DNA of 64,000 nt from Nocardia bovistercoris (GTDB lineage: Bacteria; Actinomycetota; Actinomycetes; Mycobacteriales; Mycobacteriaceae): NCBI RefSeq assembly GCF_015674855.1, contig NZ_JADMLG010000002.1, forward strand, positions 186,001-250,000, in the 5' to 3' direction. Of the stretch, positions 18,496 through 26,708 are shown piece after piece. The position numbers and the translations under genes are program-made. Under the pieces are notes generated by a model that was given only the letters and a program-made list of their open reading frames with translations, was not told the DNA's origin and did no database searches. Positions within the stretch are counted from its first letter, which is position 1. Every line of letters begins with the position of its first letter.

Positions 18496-18965
18496 AAGCC
18501 GTACATCGGCGCGTTCGGTGGCACAGGGCGCGTTGCTCCACCGGCCACAGTCCTCCCTGATTCCCAGCTCACCGCCTCGGCCCGCGTTGCGCACGCCGCG
18601 TCCGGTGAGCACTGCGACGAATCAGCGCGGAGCGCAACGGGAATCCGAATCTGGCCGGGTTCAGATGGTGCGTCGGCGGGCAACCTCGCGGCATACAGGG
18701 CAAAACAGACCGATCGGAGTGTGGGAAAGTCCCCAATATTCGGCGAAGCAGGCTCCGATTCGCGCGGGGCCGACGACAATCGCTTGCGGGATTCCGGTAG
18801 AACAGACGGGTAGTCGCTGGACTCCGACCGCGATCGGCGTCGGTGCGTACCGGTTCGTCCGATGGGCGGACGGTGTTCTACGCGCCACGTCGCACCGCCG
18901 GAATCCCGCGCGGGGCGGCCGGGAAACCGTTCCGCACCGTGTCCAAGGGCCCGAGCAGTCAGATT
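18496..18965. other. Intergenic region without recognised content
   Basis: About 470 bp between the terminator hairpin and the next small gene. Frames are broken or unconvincing on both strands, and I see no RNA gene or repeat. It may hold the promoter of the following small gene. Confidence 0.5.
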
Positions 18966-19169
18966 GTGAGTACCGCAGTGGATCTCGACCTTCTCGACCG
19001 ATACCGCGACCGAGACGACGTGCTGGCCTGCCAGCTCTCCGGCCCGAAGCTGCGCCGCCTGGTGCGCACCGCGGTCGGCCTGTCGGAGGAGTCGATCGAT
19101 CTGCTCACCCGGCTCAGCGAACGCCTGCGCACCGCCGAGGGCGCGCTGCCCGATCCCGCGATGACCTGA
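18966..19169 (+). CDS. Small hypothetical protein
   Basis: 67 residues from GTG at 18966 (an in-frame GTG at 18939 is also possible). The sequence is charged and helical, with ACQLSGPKLRRLVRTAVGLSEESIDLLTRLSERLRTAEG, which suggests a small soluble helical bundle. Codon third positions are G/C-rich as in real genes here. No family is recognised. It converges on the lactate monooxygenase gene. Confidence 0.5.
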   Translation: MSTAVDLDLLDRYRDRDDVLACQLSGPKLRRLVRTAVGLSEESIDLLTRLSERLRTAEGALPDPAMT

Positions 19170-19206
19170 CGACCCGCCGCCGTGGCCTGATGTGTCGCAG
19201 CGTTTT

Positions 19207-20367
19207 TCACCTACCCGTCGTGGTCCTGCGGATGTTCTCCCGTATCGCGGCGAGATCGCGGTAGCCGTTCACCGCCATCAGCAGGTCGGCCTCGGCGAGG
19301 AACATCCGCAGCAGGTGCACCAGTCCCGGCACTCCGCCCAGGGCGAGCCCGTAGACGTAGGGCCTGCCGATGCCGACCATGGTCGCGCCGAGTCCGATGG
19401 CCTTGACCACGTCGGAGCCGCAGCGCACGCCGGAATCGAACAGCACCGGCACGCGATCGTCGACGGCCGCGACCACCTCGGGCAGCGTCTCCAGCGCGCT
19501 GAGGCCGCCATTGGCTTGGCGCCCACCGTGATTGGAGCAGTAGATGCCGTCGACGCCGTGGTCGATGGCACGGCGGGCGTCCTCGGGATGGGAGATGCCC
19601 TTGCAGATGATGGGCAGTTCGGTGAGCGAGCGCAGCCAACTCAGGTCGTCCCAGGTCAGCGAGTTGCCGAAGGTGCCGACCCAGTGCAGGACCAGCATCT
19701 TCGGATCGTCGGTGCCCGCCATCTGCTGGAAGACGGGATCGCTGGTGTAGTTCTTCAGCACGTGGCCGCGCAACTGCGGGAAGTTGCCGGTGGACAGGTC
19801 GCGCGGACGCCAGCCGGGGATCCAGGTGTCGAGGGTGACCGTGATGCCTCGATACCCGGCTCGTTCGGCCCGGTGCACGAGACTTTCGGCGAGATCGCGG
19901 TTCTTCGGCGTATAGAGCTGGAAGAAGCTCGGCGTGTCCTGCGCGTGCGGTATCACGTCCTCGAGCGGGTCCTCCATGAGCGTGGAGAAGATCGCCGGCA
20001 CCCCGGTGCTCGCCGCGGCCTTCGCCACCGCGATATCGCCGTGGTGGTCGCCGGTGACGAGTCCGATCACGCCGACCGGCGCCATGAACACCGGTGACGC
20101 GAAGGTGTGGCCGAACGCGGTGACCGACAGGTCGCGTTCGGTGGCGCCGACCAGCATGCGCGGGACAAGACCCCAGTCGCCGAAGGCCTCGGCATTGCGC
20201 CGCTGGGTCAGTTCGTCACCGGCGCCGCCCGCGATGTAGGAGTGCAGACCGGCGGGCAGCGCGGCGGCGGCCTTCGCCTCGAGCGTCGCGTAGTCCATCG
20301 GGAATTCCGGGAGGTTCCCACCGAGTGCGGCGAAGTAGATCTCGTTCTGGTAGTCGGCGAACGCCAT
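19207..20367 (-). CDS. Lactate 2-monooxygenase-like FMN enzyme
   Basis: 386 residues; ATG at 20367 preceded by GGAAGGG. It belongs to the FMN-dependent alpha-hydroxyacid oxidases. The start [16 protein letters not shown] and the block [21 protein letters not shown] are very close to the mycobacterial lactate monooxygenase as I remember it. The catalytic His/Arg motif CSNHGGRQ and the FMN phosphate loops [13 protein letters not shown] and GIGRPYVYG are intact. The expected reaction is oxidative decarboxylation of L-lactate to acetate, CO2 and water. Another alpha-hydroxyacid substrate is possible. Confidence 0.88.
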   Translation of the reverse strand: MAFADYQNEIYFAALGGNLPEFPMDYATLEAKAAAALPAGLHSYIAGGAGDELTQRRNAEAFGDWGLVPRMLVGATERDLSVTAFGHTFASPVFMAPVGVIGLVTGDHHGDIAVAKAAASTGVPAIFSTLMEDPLEDVIPHAQDTPSFFQLYTPKNRDLAESLVHRAERAGYRGITVTLDTWIPGWRPRDLSTGNFPQLRGHVLKNYTSDPVFQQMAGTDDPKMLVLHWVGTFGNSLTWDDLSWLRSLTELPIICKGISHPEDARRAIDHGVDGIYCSNHGGRQANGGLSALETLPEVVAAVDDRVPVLFDSGVRCGSDVVKAIGLGATMVGIGRPYVYGLALGGVPGLVHLLRMFLAEADLLMAVNGYRDLAAIRENIRRTTTGR

Positions 20368-20461
20368 CGTTCGGCCCTTCCGTCGGCGCGAGGTCACATA
20401 CGGGGGCCGAAGCGCTCCCGTTTCGGATCCTAGCCGTGTCTGCGCCCCGGTCGAGAGCGGA

Positions 20462-21271
20462 CTACGGCGCGGTGTCCAGGTACACGGTGACGCCGACGAT
20501 CACCCGCCGATCACGCGCGAAGTCCACGACCGCGATACCGTGCGCGCGCCCGAGCGCCACCGACGCCGTCACGGTGCGGCCCGCCGCGATCAGCTTCTCC
20601 CAGCGCATATCTCGCACACCCTCGGCGAATTCCGCGACCGGCACCGGATTGCCCGATGGCAGTTCGAGCACCGCGCGATCGTCGAGCAGTACTCGCATAT
20701 CCGCGACAGCACCCCGAGTCGCCGCGGTGAACAGCGCCTCCACCGCGCGCTTGCCCGCACCGCCGACACCGAACAGCGCCCGCGTCATGCCGAGAACGCC
20801 GCCCAACCCCTGGTTGGCGATCAGTTGCGGACCGAGTTTCGTGGCCGCGCCGATGCCGGCCCACCCGGTGCGCAGCAGTTGGACGATCATGGGCGCGAGT
20901 TCCCAGTGCGCCGCGAGCCTGGCGATCTTCCAATCGCCGCCGACCTCGGCGAGTTCGTAGCGCAGATGCATCGGGACGCGCACGGTGGCGCCGGTGGACA
21001 TGGTGGTGGCGACGGACAGGTCGCGCAGCACCGTGCGGTCGGCCACGATATCGCGGCGGACCTCGAAGACGATGGTATTCGGCCCGATGAAGGTGTCGTA
21101 GAAGCGGCCGATGGCGATCCGCCCGACGTGCGGCCGCGAGCCGACCGGATCGTGCACCGCGGCATCGGGTCCGAACAACTCGGTCCAGGCCGTCCTGTCG
21201 CGCGCGGCGACGGCGCGCGGCGAGGCGCACACGGCCGACAGCAGATCGTCGGCGATCGGTTCCAGCGGCAT
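20462..21271 (-). CDS. NTF2/SnoaL-like protein, probable steroid-metabolism gene
   Basis: 269 residues; ATG at 21271 with GGAGGA upstream. Two NTF2-like (ketosteroid isomerase/SnoaL fold) halves can be seen. The first half is around residues 10-130 ([35 protein letters not shown]). The second is around 175-265 ([29 protein letters not shown]). A perfect KstR-type palindrome lies 40 bp upstream, so it is likely induced during sterol catabolism. The catalytic residues of isomerases are not clearly conserved, so it may be an isomerase, a cyclase or a binding protein. Confidence 0.78.
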   Translation of the reverse strand: MPLEPIADDLLSAVCASPRAVAARDRTAWTELFGPDAAVHDPVGSRPHVGRIAIGRFYDTFIGPNTIVFEVRRDIVADRTVLRDLSVATTMSTGATVRVPMHLRYELAEVGGDWKIARLAAHWELAPMIVQLLRTGWAGIGAATKLGPQLIANQGLGGVLGMTRALFGVGGAGKRAVEALFTAATRGAVADMRVLLDDRAVLELPSGNPVPVAEFAEGVRDMRWEKLIAAGRTVTASVALGRAHGIAVVDFARDRRVIVGVTVYLDTAP

Positions 21272-21310
21272 GGCGGCATCCTCCACGGTCCTCGTGCGAC
21301 TGGGCACCAT

Positions 21311-21328
21311 ATTAGAACAAGTTCTAAT
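21311..21328. promoter_or_regulatory. KstR-type operator
   Basis: ATTAGAACAAGTTCTAAT is an 18-bp inverted repeat with 8-bp arms. Its core TAGAACAAGTTCTA fits the mycobacterial KstR consensus TnnAACnnGTTnnA exactly. It lies 40 bp upstream of the minus-strand NTF2-like gene and ~108 bp before the plus-strand secreted-protein gene. The first is the natural target. Confidence 0.75.
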
Positions 21329-21363
21329 TCCAACGCCGCCTTCGCATCCGACCCACTAGCAAA

Positions 21364-21378
21364 TGACAATCATTTTCA
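21364..21378 (+). promoter_or_regulatory. Zur-type operator
   Basis: TGACAATCATTTTCA, in the context AAATGACAATCATTTTCAGTAAT, differs at one base from the palindrome TGAAAATCATTTTCA typical of actinobacterial zinc-uptake regulator boxes. It lies 57 bp upstream of the ATG of the secreted-protein paralogue and likely overlaps its promoter. A Fur-type site is a weaker alternative. Confidence 0.7.
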
Positions 21379-21435
21379 GTAATCTGCTTCGTGGCCGCAC
21401 GGCCACAGATCGAATCGTGGATGAGGGTGAAGCAC

Positions 21436-22197
21436 ATGAGGATCAGGAAGTCCGCGACGCTCGCGGCGCTGTTGGTCGCCGCGTTCGGAACAGCCGCGGG
21501 CGCCGCGGGCGCCGCACCGAACGAGGCGGTCGCCTACACCGCGACGACCGGCCCGGACGCGACCGTGATCACCACCGATACCGGGTCGATGGCGGTCGAG
21601 AACAGCGCGTTCACCATCAGGGCGCAAGACGGAACGGTCCTCGCGGGCACCGAATTGCGTTTCCGCGTGGACGATTTCGAATTCCCGATCACCGCGACCA
21701 TCCGGGACCGCACCGCGACGCTCACACCCCGCTTCGACGCCGCGCACGCCGTCTACAAACCGATCGCGCCACCTTCCGACGTCGCGCTGCCTTCCGACGT
21801 CGCGCTGCCTTCCGACGTCGCGCTGCCTTCCGACGTCGCGCTGCCTTTCGAGGACAAAGCGCCGTGGAAGACCGAATACGACCGCGAGCAGGCGGCGTGG
21901 AGTCGCATGACGAGCACGATCAGCATGGGCGCCACCATCGGCACGCTGGTCGGCGGACTCGGAGGCGCGGCCGTCGGCTGTCTGCTCGGCGGCATCGCAG
22001 GCGCGACGGTCGCTTCGGCGACCATCGTCGGCCTGTTCGGACCGTTCGTGCCCGCGGCCGCGGTGGGTTGCGTCGGCGGCATCGTCGCGGTCGGGGCGCT
22101 CGGCACCGTCGCGGGCCAACTGCTGGTCACCGCGCCGATGGCGGTCATGGCCGCCGCGCAGTACTTCACGACGGTGAACGCACCGTTCGGGAGGTGA
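21436..22197 (+). CDS. Secreted glycine-rich protein, Zur-box paralogue of the gene at 3969
   Basis: 253 residues. ATG at 21436 (RBS GAGGG) gives a clean signal peptide (RIRKSATLAALLVAAFGTAAG). It shares FRVDDFEFPI, TLTPRFD, DKAPWKTEYDREQAAWSRM and the hydrophobic Gly/Ala tail with two cysteines (VGCLLGG, VGCVGG) with the protein at 3969. The distinguishing feature is a PSDVAL repeat between residues ~113 and 137. The promoter carries a Zur-type box, so expression should rise under zinc starvation. Role unknown; a cell-envelope zinc-acquisition or zinc-sparing factor is an inference. Confidence 0.8.
   Translation: MRIRKSATLAALLVAAFGTAAGAAGAAPNEAVAYTATTGPDATVITTDTGSMAVENSAFTIRAQDGTVLAGTELRFRVDDFEFPITATIRDRTATLTPRFDAAHAVYKPIAPPSDVALPSDVALPSDVALPSDVALPFEDKAPWKTEYDREQAAWSRMTSTISMGATIGTLVGGLGGAAVGCLLGGIAGATVASATIVGLFGPFVPAAAVGCVGGIVAVGALGTVAGQLLVTAPMAVMAAAQYFTTVNAPFGR
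21772..21843 (+). repeat. Four perfect 18-bp tandem repeats in coding sequence
   Basis: CCTTCCGACGTCGCGCTG is repeated four times without change (21772, 21790, 21808, 21826), encoding PSDVAL four times, followed by a partial fifth unit. The 3969 paralogue has only HEDKAPW at this point. Perfect identity shows a recent slippage expansion. Confidence 0.95.
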
Positions 22198-22204
22198 GTC
22201 GATG

Positions 22205-22247
22205 GCGAGGGAGCGCCGAGGTTACGTATCCGAGGGCGCTCCCTCGC
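22205..22247 (+). terminator. Hairpin after the secreted-protein gene
   Basis: GCGAGGGAGCGCC (22205-22217) pairs perfectly with GGCGCTCCCTCGC (22235-22247) around a 17-base loop, 8 bp past the stop codon. Confidence 0.75.
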
Positions 22248-22422
22248 TGCAACGGCAGTGGACGTGTTGGGCGCACGCGCCACTTCCGAATGTTCCGGTA
22301 CGGAACAATTCGAGCGTACGAAACTCAATGGTCCGTATTGCGGAGATTTGATATTTCAGATCTAGTTTTAGGGGACCGCACGGAGTCACGGTCCGTTAGA
22401 GCGGGTCATCGCAGGCTCGGCG

Positions 22423-22887
22423 TCAGTCCGAGGCGGTGACACCCCACACCGCGCGAGCACCACTCTCCCCCACCCGGTACACCTGAACCGTCGCCGCGAC
22501 CCCGGCGATGAGTATCAGCACCGCGAGCCCGGCGGCCAGCGGCCTGCGCAGCGGCTTGCCGCGACCGTCACGCACATGCGCGAACAGCAGCAGGCCCGCC
22601 AGCACCACCAGGGGGAACACGAAGTAGTTCATGGTCGACCCCAGATCGGCATGGGTCCGGACCGCCTCGGACTCGCCGAACCTTTCGGCCAGCGACTCGC
22701 CCGCTTCGACCGTGAGCGGGGTGAGCACCGCCGTGACCACCGCGAGCGCCGCGACCAACCAGATCAGCGAGCGCCGCGCGGCGGGCCACAGCGCGGCCAG
22801 CGCGAGCAGGACGGCGGTCAGCGGGACGAGCACGACGACCGCGTGCACCAGCAGGATATGGGCGGGCAGTCCGTCGATCGTCCGCAT
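22423..22887 (-). CDS. DUF2231-like membrane protein
   Basis: 154 residues; ATG at 22887 with GAGGAAGG upstream. Four transmembrane segments (residues ~10-30, 38-58, 90-105, 122-142). The start GLPAHILLVHAVVVLVPL and the periplasmic segment with THADLG fit the DUF2231 four-helix family. A conserved His in LVHAVV could be a redox or metal site. Biological role unknown. The neighbouring lipocalin gene lies 121 bp upstream on the same strand. Confidence 0.78.
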   Translation of the reverse strand: MRTIDGLPAHILLVHAVVVLVPLTAVLLALAALWPAARRSLIWLVAALAVVTAVLTPLTVEAGESLAERFGESEAVRTHADLGSTMNYFVFPLVVLAGLLLFAHVRDGRGKPLRRPLAAGLAVLILIAGVAATVQVYRVGESGARAVWGVTASD

Positions 22888-23008
22888 GAGGGCGCCTTCC
22901 TCGGTGAGATATCGCTGTCGATGGATATCACCCCAGACCACGAAACGCCCACTCGAACGGTTCACCGGAGTGCGGCAATCCCGGCGTGTCGGACGCGGCG
23001 GGCGTGTC

Positions 23009-23605
23009 TCACGCGGCGCACAGGGGCGTGATGTCGGAGCGCCCGCCGGTGGTCGGCGAGGTCAGGTACATGCAGCGACTCTGGCCGACGACGTCGATCG
23101 CCGCGCCGACCTGCGCCCACTGCCCCGCATCCAGGGCGGGCGTGCGGGAAAGCACGAAGCCGGACAGCCGGGTCGGATCGGTGACCAGCGCCCACGAATA
23201 GTCGGGACCGAGCGCGGTGACGATGTAGTTCGTCGGGCCTTCCAAACTCTCCTGGGTCGGCACGCCGGGGAAACTGACGTGCAGCTGCGCACCGGTGACC
23301 CGGTCGTTCACCGTCGCGGTTCCGCTGATCTCGTTCGGCGCGCCCGCCCAGGTCGTGCAGCGGTTGCGCACGGAGACATTGCCCTGCGGATCGAGGGCAT
23401 AGGTGGCGCGAGTGTCGCGGGCGCACACCAGGCTGAAGTACTGCGGGACGGCGGCCAGCTGGTACCAGGTGCCCAGGTAGCGGTCCAGCTCCAGGGACGG
23501 TACGGGCGCGGGTTGCGCGGTCGCGACACCCGCGGCGAGGGTGACGGCGGCGAACGCGCCCGCGAGCGCGGCGGCGATGCGGCGGTGGGGGCGATGAGCG
23601 AACAT
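23009..23605 (-). CDS. Secreted lipocalin (Blc-like)
   Basis: 198 residues with a signal peptide (residues 1-~31, cleavage near ATAQPAP). The lipocalin motif is clear: LDRYLGTWYQLAAVPQYF (G-x-W at residue ~46). Further family features are the strand NRCTTWAGAPNEISGTATV, and the C-terminal YSWALVTDP-type block. Two to four cysteines may form disulfides. Bacterial lipocalins bind fatty acids or lysophospholipids in the envelope. It may be exported to the cell wall; no lipobox is present. Confidence 0.88.
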   Translation of the reverse strand: MFAHRPHRRIAAALAGAFAAVTLAAGVATAQPAPVPSLELDRYLGTWYQLAAVPQYFSLVCARDTRATYALDPQGNVSVRNRCTTWAGAPNEISGTATVNDRVTGAQLHVSFPGVPTQESLEGPTNYIVTALGPDYSWALVTDPTRLSGFVLSRTPALDAGQWAQVGAAIDVVGQSRCMYLTSPTTGGRSDITPLCAA

Positions 23606-23679
23606 GAGACTTCGTGACCTCCTCGGATCGGCGGCAAACCATGCGGACAGACGTCTGGACTACTACCCACCCTACCCAC

Positions 23680-23699
23680 AACGATGCATAATTGATTCA
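23680..23699 (+). promoter_or_regulatory. Shared promoter element, copy 1 (LitR/CarH-type operator candidate)
   Basis: AACGATGCATAATTGATTCA lies 28 bp before the ATG of the DUF4267-like gene. Nineteen of 20 bases are identical to the element at 25250-25269. It contains GATGCA and GATTCA 11 bp apart (direct repeat), a geometry known for B12-dependent CarH/LitR operators, and an internal CATAAT that could act as a -10 box. Confidence 0.7.
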
Positions 23700-23727
23700 A
23701 ACCGTTTCATATCTTTCGGGAGGTCGC

Positions 23728-24090
23728 ATGCGCTACGGCTGGATTCCCCGCACCGCGGGCGTCGCGACGGCCGCCTACGGACTCGCGGTCGCGGCCCGCC
23801 CGTCGATACTGCTCGGACCCTGCGGCTGGTCCGACGAATCTCCGCAGGTGCGCGCGGTGACCAGGATGGTCGGATTACGCGATGTCGCCTCGGGTCTGGC
23901 GATGGTCGCGGCGCCGGGACCGCGGGCCATGCGGCTCGCCGTCGCCGTCCGGGTCGGGGCGGATCTCGCCGACACGGCGGTGCTCGGCGTCGCGCTGCGC
24001 GGCAGGCCGCAGCACACCAAGGCACTCGCGGTCACCACCGGTTGGGCACTGCTGTGCGCGGCGACCGCCCTCGTCACACTGCGGCAGTGA
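23728..24090 (+). CDS. Small membrane protein (DUF4267-like)
   Basis: 120 residues; RBS GGGAGG, ATG 23728. Three to four hydrophobic segments (TAGVATAAYGLAVAA, RDVASGLAMVAAPG, ALAVTTGWALLCAATALVTL) with a conserved-looking RMVGLRDVASG motif, as in small DUF4267 membrane proteins. First gene of an operon with the MerR regulator 86 bp downstream; the shared LitR-type element sits just before it. Role unknown; probably light or singlet-oxygen responsive through that regulator. Confidence 0.68.
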   Translation: MRYGWIPRTAGVATAAYGLAVAARPSILLGPCGWSDESPQVRAVTRMVGLRDVASGLAMVAAPGPRAMRLAVAVRVGADLADTAVLGVALRGRPQHTKALAVTTGWALLCAATALVTLRQ

Positions 24091-24176
24091 CATCCGAGCC
24101 CGCCGCACCGGAACCCGCGCCGCGGCGCGGGCGGGCCACGGCGCGGCGCCGGTACGCCACCGGGCAGAATGAGGCA

Positions 24177-25037
24177 ATGCCCGCCGGATCCGCCCCCGTC
24201 TCCGACGCGGCCGGGTTCACGGTGCGCGCGGTGGCCGAACGGCTCGGCATACCCACCGCGACCCTGCGCAGCTGGAATCGCCGGTACAACATCGGCCCGC
24301 CGCAGGACCGCCCCGGCAAACACCGGCTGTACTCCGAACGCGATATCGCGCTGCTCGGCCAGATGGTCACCCTGATCCGCGACGGCGCGACCCCGGCGGG
24401 CGCGGCGGCCGCCGTGCGCGGCCCGCTGCCGGTGCGCGGCGACCGGATCACCCTGCTCGACGCGGCGTTCGCGTTGGACACGACGACGGTGTCGGGCCTG
24501 CTCACCGCGCACGTGCGCGACTACGGCGTCGTCGCGACCTGGGACGAACTGTGCAGGCCCGCGTTCGCCGACATCATCGCCCGCCAGTTCGGCGGCGAGG
24601 GCTGCATCGACGTGGAACACCTGCTCTCGTGGTGCGTCACCTCGATACTGCATCGCACCGTGCCGCCGCCGGACCTGCCCGCGCACGCGTCGATCCTGTT
24701 GGCGTGCACCAGCGGCGAGACGCACGCGCTGCCGCTCGAAGTGCTGCGCGCGGCACTGGCCGAGCGCGGGGTCGGCGCGCGCATGCTCGGCGCCGACGTG
24801 CCGACCACCGCGCTCCTCGACGCGCTGGCCCGCCACGCGGATCCGACCTCGGTGGTGCTGTGGTCACAGCAGGAGTCCACGGCGCTGACCTCGGCGGCGC
24901 GGGCCTGCGCGGGCGCGCGGGCCGCGGTGTTCGTCGGCGGGCCGGGCTGGGACGAGGTCATCCTGCCCGAGCGGGTCACGCGCCTCACGAGCCTGGTCGA
25001 GGCCACCGACCGGCTCACCGCAGCCTCCCAGTTGTGA
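24177..25037 (+). CDS. MerR-type regulator with B12-binding-like C-terminus (LitR/CarH-like)
   Basis: 286 residues; ATG 24177. The N-terminal winged helix is FTVRAVAERLGIPTATLRSWNRRYNIGPPQ, followed by RLYSERDIALL, the CarH/LitR layout. The middle helical part includes VEHLLSWCV, keeping the Glu-His pair. The C-terminal half resembles a cobalamin-binding Rossmann domain, ILLACTSGETHALPLEVLRA, where ETHALP stands for the DxHxxG loop. The His that binds cobalt is thus present but the flanking residues are changed. In known systems adenosylcobalamin makes the repressor light-sensitive. It likely binds the 20-bp element found before its own operon and before the oxidase operon. Confidence 0.82.
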   Translation: MPAGSAPVSDAAGFTVRAVAERLGIPTATLRSWNRRYNIGPPQDRPGKHRLYSERDIALLGQMVTLIRDGATPAGAAAAVRGPLPVRGDRITLLDAAFALDTTTVSGLLTAHVRDYGVVATWDELCRPAFADIIARQFGGEGCIDVEHLLSWCVTSILHRTVPPPDLPAHASILLACTSGETHALPLEVLRAALAERGVGARMLGADVPTTALLDALARHADPTSVVLWSQQESTALTSAARACAGARAAVFVGGPGWDEVILPERVTRLTSLVEATDRLTAASQL

Positions 25038-25249
25038 AGAACTGACCTTTCCGAATTCGGCCCGCAGAATGGTGGCCGCGAGGTGGAATCCCCGCCTCGA
25101 CCAGTGAGGTTGTGAGCCGGACCGCGCGCCCGGCGTCGACCCGATCCCCCCGCTTCCGGCCGATGCGCGGCGCCGGAGCGATCCCCATCGAACCCATCCG
25201 ACGGTTCATGCCCGGCCGATACTTCCGGGCGGGTGGCCCGTGCGCAGTA

Positions 25250-25269
25250 AACGATGCATAATTGATGCA
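25250..25269 (+). promoter_or_regulatory. Shared promoter element, copy 2 (LitR/CarH-type operator candidate)
   Basis: AACGATGCATAATTGATGCA, 20 bp before the GAG-rich RBS of the oxidase operon. GATGCA occurs twice exactly 11 bp apart, and TGCAT-N5-ATGCA is a perfect inverted repeat. A third degenerate unit, GCGCAG, sits a further 11 bp upstream (25242). Same sequence as copy 1 except for one base. Confidence 0.75.
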
Positions 25270-25289
25270 CCCGTACCTCAGGAGGAGCA

Positions 25290-26708
25290 ATGGTCCAGCC
25301 ATCGACGGATCGCACGCGGCGTGTGGCCGTCATAGGCGCGGGCGTATCGGGCCTGACCGCGGCGTGGGCGCTGGCACCGTCCGCCGAGGTCACCCTCTAC
25401 GAAGCCGACGACCGACTCGGCGGACACGCCGACACGCACGAGGTCAGGTCGACCTCCGGCGCGAAACTCGGCGTCGACACCGGATTCATCGTGCACAACG
25501 ACCGCACCTACCCCACTCTGCTGCGACTGTTCGGCGAACTCGGCATCGCGACACAGGAATCCGATATGAGCATGTCGGTGCGCTGCGACGGATGCGGACT
25601 GGAATACGCGGGCGCCCGCGGCCTCGCCGGACTGTTCGCGACCCCGAGATCGCTGCTGCGCGGCCCCTACCTGCGCCTGCTCACCGAAGTGCCGCGCTTC
25701 CACCGACTGGCACGCGCGGAACTCGACCGTCCCGGCGACGAAGCCATGACTCTGCGCGAATTCATCACCGCCGCAGGGTTTTCCGAGTACTTCCAGGCGC
25801 ACTTCCTCACCCCCCTGGTTGCGGCGGTGTGGTCGTGCGCCCCGACAACGGCACTGCGTTATCCGGCCCGTTACCTGTTCACCTTCCTCGCCAACCACGG
25901 CATGCTCACCGTCTTCGGCTCCCCTACCTGGCGCACCGTCACCGGCGGCTCGGCCACCTACGTCCGCGCCGTCGCCGCACGGCTGGACACCGTTCTGGTC
26001 GGCACACCCGTGCGCGCCCTGCACCGCGTCGCCGACGGCGTCTCGGTCCGCGACGCGGCCGACGAGGTGCGCCACTTCGACGCCGCCGTCATCGCCACCC
26101 ATCCCGCGCAGGCACTCGCGCTGCTCGCCGAACCCACCGAGGCCGAACGCGAAATACTCTCCGCCATACCGTATTCGGTGAACCACACGCTGCTGCACAC
26201 CGACGATTCGGTGCTGCCGCGCGCGTCACGCGCCAGAGCCTCGTGGAACTATCGCCTGCCCTCCTGCGCGGCGCGCCCCGACCGCGTCCTGGTCAGCTAC
26301 GACCTCACCCGCCTGCAACGCCTCGAACAAGCCGACGAACGCCGCTACCTGGTGACCCTCGGCGATGACCACCCCCGCGCCCCCCCCCCCAGGAAAGCCC
26401 CCCAGACAGAACAAAAAACCCTGAACACACCCGCCGGCCACCGCGCAAAGTGGGGGCCCGCGGCCGTAACCTCGGGCGGCGCCGACGCGCTCGTGATCGA
26501 CCGCATGAGCTACGAACATCCGGTCTACACACCGGATTCGGTTGCCGCGCAACGCAGACTCGACGAAATCGGCGACGACCGCGTGCGTTTCGCGGGGGCC
26601 TACCACGGCTGGGGATTCCACGAGGACGGCGCGGCCTCGGGTCTGCGCGCCGCCGCACGGCTCGGGGCGCGCGTGGCGGGCGAGGTCGCCGCGGCGCGTA
26701 CCTCATGA
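25290..26708 (+). CDS. FAD-dependent oxidoreductase of the amine-oxidase family
   Basis: 472 residues; RBS AGGAGGAG. The dinucleotide motif VAVIGAGVSGLTAAWAL binds FAD, followed by EADDRLGGHADT. The C-terminal FAGAYHGWGFHEDGAASGLRAA is the conserved FAD-closing motif. This family accompanies DUF1365 and cyclopropane-synthase-like genes in many bacteria, where the cluster responds to light or singlet oxygen and modifies membrane fatty acids. An odd stretch of ~40 residues (bases ~26371-26480, with an 11-C run) interrupts the usual TLG...VIDRMSYEHPVYTPDS region. The next gene overlaps it by ATGA. Confidence 0.87.
   Translation: MVQPSTDRTRRVAVIGAGVSGLTAAWALAPSAEVTLYEADDRLGGHADTHEVRSTSGAKLGVDTGFIVHNDRTYPTLLRLFGELGIATQESDMSMSVRCDGCGLEYAGARGLAGLFATPRSLLRGPYLRLLTEVPRFHRLARAELDRPGDEAMTLREFITAAGFSEYFQAHFLTPLVAAVWSCAPTTALRYPARYLFTFLANHGMLTVFGSPTWRTVTGGSATYVRAVAARLDTVLVGTPVRALHRVADGVSVRDAADEVRHFDAAVIATHPAQALALLAEPTEAEREILSAIPYSVNHTLLHTDDSVLPRASRARASWNYRLPSCAARPDRVLVSYDLTRLQRLEQADERRYLVTLGDDHPRAPPPRKAPQTEQKTLNTPAGHRAKWGPAAVTSGGADALVIDRMSYEHPVYTPDSVAAQRRLDEIGDDRVRFAGAYHGWGFHEDGAASGLRAAARLGARVAGEVAAARTS
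26380..26390 (+). repeat. 11-base C homopolymer inside the oxidase gene
   Basis: Eleven consecutive C, followed within 80 bp by runs of six C, six A and five G. The local composition (A- and homopolymer-rich) differs from the flanks. A length change here would truncate or restore the frame. Confidence 0.8.

Noticed and set aside
15978..18779. A 933-residue open frame antisense to the hydrolase and DoxX-repeat genes
   Set aside because: It is the mirror of high-GC codon bias and of the 33-bp repeats; the plus-strand genes have clear domains, RBSs and a terminator.
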